Source: Natrialbaceae archaeon Tc-Br11_E2g14 (GTDB lineage Archaea; Halobacteriota; Halobacteria; Halobacteriales; Natrialbaceae). Taken from it: a stretch of DNA of 37,617 nucleotides. Both the position numbers and the translations under genes were made by a program. The notes under the pieces are model-generated. The model was not told the origin of the DNA. It ran no database searches and saw only the letters and a list, made by a program, of their open reading frames with translations. The stretch lies in contig LKND01000021.1 in assembly GCA_001564275.1 (NCBI GenBank), positions 1-37,617 of the forward strand. The letters are read 5' to 3'. Positions 28,126 through 36,083 of this stretch are shown here, in pieces. Each line of letters begins with the position of its first letter. Position 1 is the stretch's first letter.

Positions 28126-28134
28126 CATAAAGTA
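28126..28134 (-). promoter_or_regulatory. TATA box upstream of the 85-residue ORF and permease
   Basis: Minus-strand tactttatg lies 27 bases before the GTG at 28103. It is the only convincing promoter element between the PIN-ATPase gene and the permease. Confidence 0.5.
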
Positions 28135-28354
28135 TTGTCGTTCAGTATTGCACGACTAACGCCCGTCGGCACGGGTTGCAAGTCCTGTCGGTGCGCTCTC
28201 CAGAGGATCGAGCGCCTCCCCGAGATCGTCCGCGATCACGCTCCCGGACCCTTTTGGGCCTCGAGTTCGGTGGCGAGGCTCGCTCGCCACTCGGCGCAAA
28301 CCTCCACGAAAGGGTCGCGACTCGCGGTGCTCGTCGCGGACCCGTTCGGTTGGA

Positions 28355-30232
28355 CTACGAGGGAACGACCGTAACCGGTCGCTTCCGATCGATCGCATCC
28401 TCGAGGTCGTCCGCGATCGCACTTCCTCTCGAGACTTGAATCTCGCCACCGCGACTCACCGTCGCCGTAAACAGGTACTCACCGCCGGCCTGGACCTCGA
28501 CCGTCTCGCCGTGACTGCCGTCGACGGGGATAATGACGTGTCTCGAGGTGACCTCCGGGGTGACGATCTGTCCCGGTGGCTGGCCGCCAGCACTGCCCGT
28601 GTTGCCGGGAGCGGCTCCACTGCCCCCTCCGCTCTTCCCATAGTGGGGGTTCTCCTCGTGGGTCCGAACGTCGATATCGATGCCGAGACGGTTCTCGACG
28701 TCGCTGATTCGCCCGCCACCCTTGCCGATCACCGTCGAGATATCGTTGTCGTCGACGTAGACGACGGCCCGGTTCTGGCTCTTGAGGTCGACGTCGACGT
28801 ACCCCTGGGCGATCGAGCGAATTTCGCGCTCGATCTCGGCCTTGGCGATCCGATCGACACCCGTCTCCCGGCCGTCGCTCCCCTCTTCGTCGAGCGGAAC
28901 GGTGACGACCTGGCGGTTGAACGTGTAGATCTCGTAGGCCGGCACGCCCGTCTGGAAGTCAGTCACCTGGATGACGGGCCGAGCGAGGTCCTCCTCCGTG
29001 AGGCCCGCTGGGACCTTGACCTCCGTCCTGACGTCGTAGACCGTATCGACCTCGCCGGCCTCGATGTAGACCACGGTGTCGACGACCTGGGGAATCATCC
29101 CGAGTTCGACGCGGCCGACCAGCCGCTGGAGGGCGTCGATCGGGCGCGTCGCGTGGACGACCCCGATCATGCCCACGCCGGCGAGGCGCATGTCCGCGAA
29201 CACCTCGAAGTCGTCGGTCTTGCGGACCTCGTCGTAGATCGTGTAGTCCGGCCGGACCATCAGCAGGGCGTCGGCAGTTTTCGCCATCCGGCCGCCCAGC
29301 TCGGTGTACTGGGTGATCTCTGGGCCGACCTGCAGGTCCCGGGGCTTCTCCATCGTCTTCACCGCGTAATCGTTGTCGTTCAAATAGCGTGCAACCGATT
29401 GGGCGAACGTGGACTTCCCGGCCCCGGGGGCCCCGGAGATAAGGACGCCGCGCTGGCGCTCGAGCAGGCGCTCTTTCAACTCGTCGGCGTGTTCGTAGTC
29501 GTCGATGTCGGTCTGGGCGATCGGTCTGACGGCGGTGATCTCGATCCCGTCGGCGAAGGGCGGTCGAGCGATCGCGATCCGGTAGTCCCGGAACTGGACG
29601 ATCTTCATCCCCGGCTCCGAGAGTTCGATGAAGCCGCCCGTGGCCTCGCGAGCGCCGTCGACGACCTCGCGGGCGTACTCGTCCATCGCCGCTTCCGTGA
29701 GCGGTTCGTCACCGATCGACTCGTAGTGCATCTCGCCGAGGGCACCACGCTTGGCCTTCGGTACGGCGTCCGTCTTGAGGTGGACGCTCATCGTGTCGTC
29801 GGTGAAATACTCCTCGATGGCCAGCGTCCCCACCCGACGGACGTCGGGATCGATGTAATCGGTCTCGAGGCCCTTCGCCTGGGCCACCTCGGCCTGGACG
29901 ATGTCGCTCGTGACGAAGGTCGCGTCGAGGCGCTCCGCGAGGTCGCGGATCAGGGCGTCGATCTCGCCTTCGGCGGCCTGTCCGCGCTCGATCTCGCTCG
30001 GGCGCTCGCCGACGTACTCGAGGTCAATAACGCCCTCGTCGGCCAGTTCGGCCAGGCGCTTGAGTTCGCCCAGGCCGTCCCAGCCGCTATCGAGGCCGTC
30101 GTTGGCCTGGGCCTCGAGTTCGGCGACGACCGCTTCGGGAACGGAGACGGTCGCGTCCGCAAACTGCCCGTCGTCGATGGCGGCGGAGACGCGGCCGTCG
30201 ATGACCACGCTCGTGTCCGGCACAACGTTCAT
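28355..30232 (-). CDS. PIN domain-containing ATPase with KH domain (PINA-like)
   Basis: The 625-residue archaeal protein has three parts. A PIN nuclease-fold domain (residues 1 to about 145) starts VPDTSVVIDGR, with acidic residues in the usual places (Asp6, Glu39, Asp110). A PilT/VirB11-type hexameric ATPase has Walker A GAPGAGKST at 267-275, Walker B YTIYDEVR near 331-337 and a VVHATRPIDAL segment. A KH nucleic-acid-binding domain contains VIGKGGGRISDVENRLG, followed by a Gly-rich linker and a small C-terminal beta domain. The Sulfolobus islandicus homologue PINA is a hexamer linked to Holliday-junction processing, so a DNA-repair or recombination role is likely. It is a soluble protein, not a pilus motor. 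A TATA (30255-30263) sits 27 bases before the ATG. Confidence 0.95.
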   Translation of the reverse strand: MNVVPDTSVVIDGRVSAAIDDGQFADATVSVPEAVVAELEAQANDGLDSGWDGLGELKRLAELADEGVIDLEYVGERPSEIERGQAAEGEIDALIRDLAERLDATFVTSDIVQAEVAQAKGLETDYIDPDVRRVGTLAIEEYFTDDTMSVHLKTDAVPKAKRGALGEMHYESIGDEPLTEAAMDEYAREVVDGAREATGGFIELSEPGMKIVQFRDYRIAIARPPFADGIEITAVRPIAQTDIDDYEHADELKERLLERQRGVLISGAPGAGKSTFAQSVARYLNDNDYAVKTMEKPRDLQVGPEITQYTELGGRMAKTADALLMVRPDYTIYDEVRKTDDFEVFADMRLAGVGMIGVVHATRPIDALQRLVGRVELGMIPQVVDTVVYIEAGEVDTVYDVRTEVKVPAGLTEEDLARPVIQVTDFQTGVPAYEIYTFNRQVVTVPLDEEGSDGRETGVDRIAKAEIEREIRSIAQGYVDVDLKSQNRAVVYVDDNDISTVIGKGGGRISDVENRLGIDIDVRTHEENPHYGKSGGGSGAAPGNTGSAGGQPPGQIVTPEVTSRHVIIPVDGSHGETVEVQAGGEYLFTATVSRGGEIQVSRGSAIADDLEDAIDRKRPVTVVPS

Positions 30233-30254
30233 GTCCGCCGTTTGGGCACCTGCG

Positions 30255-30263
30255 GGTATAAGA
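30255..30263 (-). promoter_or_regulatory. TATA box for the PINA-like gene
   Basis: Minus-strand tcttatacc is centred about 27 bases before the ATG at 30232, predicting a leaderless transcript. Confidence 0.6.
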
Positions 30264-30355
30264 CTGCGGGACCGGCGATGCTCGAGGCAGGGCGTCGTGG
30301 GGGTAGCGTCGGTCGCGCCAGGACGTCCGTTGGGTGTGGCCTCGATCGAGTCTGG

Positions 30356-30370
30356 TTGTTATAATAACAA
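30356..30370. promoter_or_regulatory. AT-rich perfect palindrome containing a TATA-like core
   Basis: The 15-base sequence ttgttataataacaa is symmetrical about its central base. Its core ttataataa (30359-30367) reads as a TATA box in the plus direction, about 20-25 bases before the start of the stem-loop at 30380. The nearest minus-strand gene has its own TATA at 30255-30263, so this element probably serves plus-strand transcription, and the symmetry suggests a regulator binds it. Confidence 0.5.
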
Positions 30371-30379
30371 GTGAACCGA

Positions 30380-30458
30380 TGTACACACCCTCACAACGAG
30401 TCGGCTCAGAACCGGTTTGTCTCCGGTTTTGAGCCATGGTCTCGTGAGGGTGTGTGCA
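30380..30458 (+). ncRNA. Long stem-loop, candidate structured RNA or transposon-like palindrome
   Basis: Two nested arms pair almost completely. The outer arm 30380-30393 pairs with 30445-30458 (14 pairs, one G-T), then cgag at 30397-30400 pairs with ctcg at 30441-30444 after a 3-base bulge. The inner arm 30403-30415 pairs with 30423-30435 (13 pairs, one G-T) around a 7-base loop. That is about 31 base pairs in 79 bases. A TATA-like palindrome lies just upstream, so a transcript could begin at the foot of the stem. The G-T pairs fit an RNA structure; a non-autonomous IS200/IS605-like palindrome is the alternative. Confidence 0.55.
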
Positions 30459-30605
30459 ATGACGTTCAGTGGCTACTGTAGTGGGGGTGTGACCCACCCG
30501 ATCGTTGGCGGGTCGATCCCGTGGCGGTCGAACCTGGCGGACGCACCGATTGCGCTGATTCCACGGCCGTGGGAAGTAGCGATGGTGGCTTATGCCGGGT
30601 TTTGA
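30459..30605 (+). CDS. Possible 48-residue ORF directly after the stem-loop
   Basis: An ATG begins at the base after the stem-loop and the frame runs 48 codons to TGA, ending 18 bases before the globin-coupled sensor gene. The translation (MTFSGYCSGG...) is not acidic and matches nothing I recognise. It also spans a short perfect palindrome (ccacggccgtgg, 30571-30582). It may be a leader peptide or a chance frame. Confidence 0.25.
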   Translation: MTFSGYCSGGVTHPIVGGSIPWRSNLADAPIALIPRPWEVAMVAYAGF

Positions 30606-30623
30606 TTAGCTCGAAACACGCAT

Positions 30624-32252
30624 ATGGACCCACAATCGACGTTTGGACACGGGGGACTCAACGATCTCGTCGAGCCTGACGAACTGGTCGATCGGATCGG
30701 CCTCGACGACGACGAGATCGAGTGGCGGAAGTCGTTTATCGGCTTCGACAGCGAGGACGAACGCCGACTGGCGGACCTCAGACCGCTTCTCGAACGGAAT
30801 CGAGAGATGATTGCCGACGACTTCTACGAGAACTTACTCGCCCACGAGCAGACGACCGAGGTCATCGAGCGCTCGCCGAAAGGCGTCGACGCGCTGAAGA
30901 TGACACAACAGGCGTATCTCCTCTCACTCGCCAGCGGTGAGTACGACGAGGCCTATTTCAAAAACCGCGCCCGCATCGGCAAATTGCACGACCTGCTCGA
31001 GATGCCGTTGAAACACTACGTGGGTCAGTACGGCGTCTACTACGATCTGCTGTTCGACGAGGTCAACGACCAGGTGCAGGCACAGGTCGTCGACGCCATC
31101 GAGTCCTGGGCCGACGAACAGACAGCAGAGAAGGGTGGCCTCGGCCGGTTCGTCGACGCGCTTGGGATCGGCGGTGACGGGGGTGATGGGGGACTCGAGG
31201 ACTCCTTCGAGCGAACAGTCCGGGATGCCATCGACGCTGGAATGACCGACGTGCTCGCGTTGCTCAAAATCATCAACCTCGATTTGCAGGTCGCGACCGA
31301 CACGTACGTCGACTCGTATGCCCAGCGCCTCGAGGAACAGATCGAACGCCGCAATCGACTGGCGGCGGCCGTCGAAGCCGACGTCCAGACGCCGATCGAC
31401 GAACTGCAGACGACGAGCGAGGCGGTCGCGAAACGGACTGTCCAGATCACCGAACTGACCGACAGCCAGCAATCGAACTTAGCGACCGCAGCCGACGAGA
31501 TCACTGACGTGAGCACGGCCGTCGAGGAGATCGCGGCCACCGCCAACGAGGTTCGCGAACAGAGCGAGCGGACCGAAGCGCGCGTCGAGCGGGCTCGAGA
31601 CGCCGCAGACGACGCGACGCAGGCACTCGAAACGATCGAGGCCGCGACCGACGAAGTTGCCTCGGCAGCCGGCGCCCTCGAGCGACGCGTCGACGAGATC
31701 GATTCGATCGTCAGCCGCATCGACTCTCTCGCCGAGCGAACGTCGATGCTCGCGACGAGTGCCGGGGTGGAGGCACGTCGCGCTGGTGGCGGGAGCGGCG
31801 CGATGGCGGTCATCGCCGAGGAGGTGTCGTCGTTCGCCCGCCAGTCTCGGCGTGATCTCGAGGCGATCGAAACCAGCCTGGAGGGCATCCGTGAGGAGAC
31901 CGAACGAACGCTCGAGACGACCGAGGAGACCGTCGACGCCGTCGATCACGGCACCACGCAGGTACGCGATACGGTCACCCAACTCGAGGATATCCACGTT
32001 TCGGCCGGGCGAACGGCCGACGGGATGGACGACGTGGCCGCCGCGACCGATCAGCAGGCGACCAACGTCGAACGGGCAGCCGACACCGTGACCGAGGCGG
32101 CCAACGCGGCCGAGGGGATCGCTGAGGCCGCCGGGTCGGTGGCTGCGGCAACCGAGGAACAGACCGCGAGCGTGGGCGAAATTTCGATGGCCGTCGACCG
32201 CCTCGTCGAAGCGGAGTCGACGGACCACGCATCGATCTCGCACCGACACTGA
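30624..32252 (+). CDS. Globin-coupled sensor transducer (HemAT-like), atypical signalling tip
   Basis: This 542-residue soluble transducer has no membrane span. Residues about 20-185 form a globin-coupled sensor domain with the proximal haem ligand His122 in RARIGKLHDLLEMPLKHYVG, so it should sense oxygen or another haem gas. A Gly-rich linker (about 172-190) leads to a long coiled-coil chemoreceptor-type signalling domain (about 240-530) with methylation-helix-like Glu/Gln heptads. The hairpin tip is unusual: it reads ERTSMLATSAGVEARRAGGG, whereas canonical receptors have something close to QTNMLALNASIEAARAGE. Several residues that contact CheA/CheW are therefore changed. No che genes are nearby. 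The upstream region has a palindrome and a large stem-loop that may regulate it. Confidence 0.92.
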   Translation: MDPQSTFGHGGLNDLVEPDELVDRIGLDDDEIEWRKSFIGFDSEDERRLADLRPLLERNREMIADDFYENLLAHEQTTEVIERSPKGVDALKMTQQAYLLSLASGEYDEAYFKNRARIGKLHDLLEMPLKHYVGQYGVYYDLLFDEVNDQVQAQVVDAIESWADEQTAEKGGLGRFVDALGIGGDGGDGGLEDSFERTVRDAIDAGMTDVLALLKIINLDLQVATDTYVDSYAQRLEEQIERRNRLAAAVEADVQTPIDELQTTSEAVAKRTVQITELTDSQQSNLATAADEITDVSTAVEEIAATANEVREQSERTEARVERARDAADDATQALETIEAATDEVASAAGALERRVDEIDSIVSRIDSLAERTSMLATSAGVEARRAGGGSGAMAVIAEEVSSFARQSRRDLEAIETSLEGIREETERTLETTEETVDAVDHGTTQVRDTVTQLEDIHVSAGRTADGMDDVAAATDQQATNVERAADTVTEAANAAEGIAEAAGSVAAATEEQTASVGEISMAVDRLVEAESTDHASISHRH

Positions 32253-32700
32253 TCCGTCTCGCTGTCGTGTGTATTGCCGATGACAGCACGCGGTCGCTCT
32301 CGAGGCGGTTCTGGAAACGAACCCGGCCGTGGTGCTGGCGTGGCGGTCCTGGCGGCCGTATCCCGCCTGTCGATGCCACCCCTAGCGACCGTCTGGGCGA
32401 CGACCTCGAGGTGGGCTCGGCAACCCGACCAACGTTCTATTCACCGATCCCGCTGGGAATCCGGTGCCCATCTGCTGCTCACTGCCGGCGAATCGGCGAC
32501 GGGGGACAGGGCACAGTTTCGGGTGGAACCTCCTCGAGTGAGTGGTCGACGTCGGCTGGTCACCGCACTGTGAGTGCGGAGCCAGGACCTGCACTGACTA
32601 CAGAAGACGAAGCCATACACTTCGATAGTCGAATTTTTGTACTATCAGCAGTTGAGTGCCCTGAGAACTCGGGGGAGCGTACCGCTCCAGCGACGGGCCG
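32253..32700. other. Gene-free stretch
   Basis: About 450 bases between the transducer stop and the stop of the opposite-strand membrane protein. Open frames here are Arg/Ser/Pro-rich and unconvincing. A 6-bp hairpin ccgcac/gtgcgg lies near 32563-32579 and a weak one near 32658-32675. The part around 32600-32660 is AT-rich. I see no RNA gene. Confidence 0.5.
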
Positions 32701-33156
32701 TCACCTGAAGAGAAACACGAGGAGTCCGATCAGCAGGGCAGCCAGCAGAACGATCACGTGACGACGGTCGGCCGCCCCTCGTTCCGAGGACGAATCCCGA
32801 TGTCGGTGCCACGCCTCACTGGCCGCCGCTCCAGTGACGACCGCCAGGAGTGCCACCAGGGCCACGGCGAACATGACGAAACTCCAGCCGACCACTGTTG
32901 CGAACGCGGCGAAGCCGACGACGGTACCGAGGATCGTGCCGCCCACCAGCGCGTCCGTCGGAGTGGGTACACCGACACCGAGAGCGACCGTGCCGAGGGC
33001 GATCGCCACCAGCCAGATGACCGGGAGCACACCGCCGAGTGGCCCGCTCGTGGGGGTCTCCGAAACCACTCTCACGAGCGCCAACCCGCCGGCTGGGACG
33101 ACCAGACCGTAGGCGAAACTGCTTGTAACGTGGACGATGTCGGGGGTGTCGCCCAT
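32701..33156 (-). CDS. Membrane protein, hypothetical
   Basis: The 151-residue product has about five predicted membrane helices (near residues 12-30, 43-63, 68-88, 90-112 and 132-150). A charged Arg/His/Glu/Ser cytoplasmic loop (HRHRDSSSERGAADRRH) sits between the last two. No recognised motif or family. It is divergent from the M20 peptidase gene, with about 266 bases between the starts. A role cannot be inferred from its position. Confidence 0.75.
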   Translation of the reverse strand: MGDTPDIVHVTSSFAYGLVVPAGGLALVRVVSETPTSGPLGGVLPVIWLVAIALGTVALGVGVPTPTDALVGGTILGTVVGFAAFATVVGWSFVMFAVALVALLAVVTGAAASEAWHRHRDSSSERGAADRRHVIVLLAALLIGLLVFLFR

Positions 33157-33422
33157 ACGTGTTGACTCGTGGTGAGCGTGATGAACGTGTCGGTCACAAT
33201 AGATTTTGGTGGGAGACGAGCGATCGCCGGCAACGAACGACAGTGGCCCGAGCCCATCTCGAGGTGAAACGCACCTTTTGGATGCGCCCGGGACCGCTCG
33301 AACTCACTCACGCCGCGTCCCCCAACTGTCGGCCCATCGGTTCGTAATCGCGGGTCCAGGCGTTCCGATGCATCCAACCCGGGGCAGGCTGAAGATGGGT
33401 GTATGCCGGTGATCGGACACCC

Positions 33423-34688
33423 ATGACCGTCCACGAGTTGACCCGTGAGCTCGTCGAAATCCCGAGTCACGAGGACGAAACTGCCGCTGGCGACTGCCTC
33501 GAGGCGTGGCTCCGGCGTGAGACCGATGCCGACGTCTACCGTGACGGGGTTGGCAACGTCTTCGCGCGACGGACGGCGGATGCGTCTGGCACTCCGGTGT
33601 ACGACACCCCTGGGGGCGAGACAGCGGGCACTGCTGGGGACGTCCCGCCTGTGCCTTCGGGACACTCGCTCGCGCTGGTTGGCCACCACGATGTCGTGCC
33701 GCCAGCGCCCGAACAGGCCGACGACGCGGGCGGCTACGTCGTGGATAGCCGCGAGGGTCGTCTCTACGGGCGAGGCGCGGCGGACATGAAGGGGGCCGTC
33801 GCGGCGATGGCCGTGGCCTTTCGCGACGTCACGACCGCTCCCGAGGACTTGCGGGAGGGCTCGGGTGGCCATGGCGCGGTGTCCAGCGGGGAGACAGCGG
33901 CCGATCCCCGCGAGGTCTGGTTCGTCAGCTTCGTCGGCGAGGAGGTCGGCGGCGTCGGTGCTCGCCACGCCATCGAACACGGCTTCGTCCCGAGCCACGC
34001 CGTCGTCGGCGAGGGCTCGACGAACTACTCCGGCCCCGACGTGACCGACGTCGTCGTCGCCCACCGCGGCCGTCGCGGGAGTACGATCACCGCTCGAGGC
34101 ACCGCGGCCCACGCGAGCGAACCCGACGCCGGTGAGAACGCCATCTACCGGGCGGCCGACGCAATCGACGTCCTCCGGGATCTCGAGGTCCCGACCGTCG
34201 AGGTGGCTGGGGAGTCCCTCGCGGGCAGCGTGGTCGCGACGGAAATCGAGGGGGGCTCGGGAATCAACGTCATCCCCGCGTCGTGTTCGATCACGGTGGA
34301 CGAACGCACCGTGCCGGGCGAACGGGCCGCACTCGAGGCCGTGACCGACCTCGAGGGGGTCGAGTGGACCGTCGATCAGGACCTGCCCCCGATGGCGTGT
34401 TCGGACGACGAGTTTGCGGCGTGGGTCCTCGAGACGGCTCGCGAGACCCAGTCACGAGATGGCACCCAGCCCGAACGCGTCACCAAACCCCACGCGACCG
34501 ATGCGGGGTGGCTCGCCGAGAACGGAACGGCGTGTGTGATCTACGGCCCCTCCGAACCCGGCGAGGCCCACACGAACACGGAGAGCGTCTCGATGGCCGT
34601 CCTCGAGCGCTGTCTCGAGACGTATCGACGGCTCGGGACCGAGTGGCTGGCGAGGGGAAGGGACGACCATGGCGCTTGCTCACCGTGA
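33423..34688 (+). CDS. M20 family metallopeptidase (ArgE/DapE/ACY1 type)
   Basis: This 421-residue dizinc deacylase or peptidase has the metal ligands and catalytic residues in order: His88 and Asp90 in GHHDVVP, bridging Asp121 in YGRGAADMKG, catalytic Glu173 and ligand Glu174 in GEEVGG, a further acid in VVGEGST, and the last His in EAHTNTESV. A dimerisation domain lies between about residues 205 and 320. Substrate candidates are N-acetyl-ornithine, N-succinyl-diaminopimelate or a dipeptide; sequence alone does not decide. Two Gly/Ser/Pro/Thr-rich insertions (about 52-80 and 138-164) lengthen the catalytic domain. The ATG at 33423 follows an in-frame upstream ATG at 33399, which would add only eight residues. 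Confidence 0.92.
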   Translation: MTVHELTRELVEIPSHEDETAAGDCLEAWLRRETDADVYRDGVGNVFARRTADASGTPVYDTPGGETAGTAGDVPPVPSGHSLALVGHHDVVPPAPEQADDAGGYVVDSREGRLYGRGAADMKGAVAAMAVAFRDVTTAPEDLREGSGGHGAVSSGETAADPREVWFVSFVGEEVGGVGARHAIEHGFVPSHAVVGEGSTNYSGPDVTDVVVAHRGRRGSTITARGTAAHASEPDAGENAIYRAADAIDVLRDLEVPTVEVAGESLAGSVVATEIEGGSGINVIPASCSITVDERTVPGERAALEAVTDLEGVEWTVDQDLPPMACSDDEFAAWVLETARETQSRDGTQPERVTKPHATDAGWLAENGTACVIYGPSEPGEAHTNTESVSMAVLERCLETYRRLGTEWLARGRDDHGACSP

Positions 34689-34821
34689 TGGCAACCATCG
34701 TGCTCGCCGAGGCGGTGCGCAGCGACGGGCCGTTTTCGACGACGTCGATTCACTCGAGCCGTCGATTGTCCTCCAGTTGTGGCTGCACAAGCAGCGTAAA
34801 CAACCTCGGGCGCGGTGTTGA

Positions 34822-34865
34822 CGCAAATCGAAGATTTGCGAAAGCCGAAAACCGCAGGTTTTCGG
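34822..34865. repeat. Two adjacent perfect hairpins between convergent genes
   Basis: Hairpin one pairs cgcaaatc (34822-34829) with gatttgcg (34833-34840) around a gaa loop. Hairpin two pairs ccgaaaacc (34845-34853) with ggttttcgg (34857-34865) around a gca loop. Only four bases separate them. They lie midway between the M20 peptidase stop (34688) and the Mrp stop (34895), where a two-way terminator would be expected, but the tandem 3-base-loop design also resembles a dispersed palindromic repeat. Confidence 0.6.
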
Positions 34866-34894
34866 AAGGGCGGGGAACTCGCGCTGCCTTTCGT

Positions 34895-35950
34895 TTAGAG
34901 GCCACGACTGTGATCGTGTCGACGGTGCCGACCGACCGCATCCAGCACATCATCAGCCAGTGATCGAAAAATGGCAGCCGTCTCGGTGTCGTCGAAGACG
35001 ATCGGCTCACCGGTTTCACAGCTCTCGCCGATCGCCGGGTCGAGCGGAATGCGACCGAGTAAGGGCACCTCGAACTCCTCGGCTAACTGCGTGGCACCGC
35101 TGGCGACGAACACCTCGTGGTGGTCGCCACAGCTCGGACAGGCGAACCCGCTCATGTTCTCGACGATGCCAAACACTTCAGCCTCGTGTGGGTCGAACTG
35201 TGAGATGCCCTTGCGAGCGTTATCGAGGGCGACGTCCTGGGGTGTCGTGACGACAACCGATCCAACGACCGGCATCTGCTGGAGCATCGTCAACTGGGCA
35301 TCACCGGTCCCCGGTGGGAGATCGATCACGAGATAATCGACATCGCCCCAGTCGACGTCGTGCCAGAGATCGGTCAGCATTCGATCGACGACCGGGCCAC
35401 GCCAGGCGATTGGATTCGAGTCGTCGACCATGAAGCCGACACTCAAAACCCGTATGCCGTGTGTTTCGACCGGTAAGATCGTATTTTCGCCTCCGGGTTG
35501 GACCATCTCGTCAGTGACACCGAGCATACGCGGAATGTTCGGGCCGTAGACGTCAGCATCGAACAGCCCAACCGCCGCCCCCCGGTCGGCAATGCCCGCG
35601 GCTAGATTCGTCGAGATGGTGCTTTTTCCAACGCCACCCTTGCCGGAGGAGACGGCGATCACGATCGGCCCCTCGGACGCGGGGGTTGTATCATCGATGT
35701 CGACCGTCACTGTCGGCTCGTAGCCTGCGTCCGCGATCACTTCGCGGACCGACTCGACGAGTTCGGTCTCGGCTGGCGAGTGAGGCGCTCCCAGAGCGAG
35801 TTCGATATGTGCGGTGTCGTCGGTAACCGTGATGTCGCCAACGAGTCCCTGTGACACGATGTTGTCTGCCAGTTCGGTTCCATCAGGCCGTGTCGTGAGT
35901 GGGGTGGGTGCCGAAACCGTGCGTAGCTCCTCGCGAAGTGTTTCAGTCAT
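34895..35950 (-). CDS. Mrp/NBP35 family Fe-S cluster carrier ATPase
   Basis: The 351-residue protein has an N-terminal MIP18/DUF59-like domain (residues about 1-85) and a Mrp P-loop domain. The deviant Walker A is GKGGVGKST at 103-111, followed by DADVYGPNIP and the switch segment VIDLPPGTGD. A CPSC pair in SGFACPSCGDHH (near residue 265) is the cluster-bridging site at the dimer interface. It assembles or carries 4Fe-4S clusters to apoproteins in the cytoplasm. A TATA-like cattatc lies about 30 bases before the ATG. It is on the same strand as the NrfD operon but separated from it by 133 bases, so it is probably a separate unit. Confidence 0.94.
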   Translation of the reverse strand: MTETLREELRTVSAPTPLTTRPDGTELADNIVSQGLVGDITVTDDTAHIELALGAPHSPAETELVESVREVIADAGYEPTVTVDIDDTTPASEGPIVIAVSSGKGGVGKSTISTNLAAGIADRGAAVGLFDADVYGPNIPRMLGVTDEMVQPGGENTILPVETHGIRVLSVGFMVDDSNPIAWRGPVVDRMLTDLWHDVDWGDVDYLVIDLPPGTGDAQLTMLQQMPVVGSVVVTTPQDVALDNARKGISQFDPHEAEVFGIVENMSGFACPSCGDHHEVFVASGATQLAEEFEVPLLGRIPLDPAIGESCETGEPIVFDDTETAAIFRSLADDVLDAVGRHRRHDHSRGL

Positions 35951-36083
35951 GAGCGGTTGCGTGAGCGGATGGCTGGGACGCTGATAATGATGGTGTTTCC
36001 ATCTCCGTCAACTGCGTCATCGATGAACCTGCGGGTTCGTCTCGTCTGTACACAGCCGAAACACCGCGCACCCACGGATTCCC

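Noticed and set aside
28436..30364. A 642-codon open frame on the plus strand opposite the PINA-like gene
   Set aside because: It is the antisense of a well-supported gene; its Val/Asp/Leu/Arg-rich translation arises from GC-rich third positions and matches no family.
32267..32761. A 164-codon plus-strand frame after the transducer gene
   Set aside because: Arg/Ser/Thr/Pro-rich, not acidic, no motif, and it runs into the opposite-strand membrane protein.
33072..34112. A 346-codon minus-strand frame opposite the M20 peptidase
   Set aside because: Antisense of a gene with all metal ligands, and it also overlaps the membrane protein at 32701-33156.
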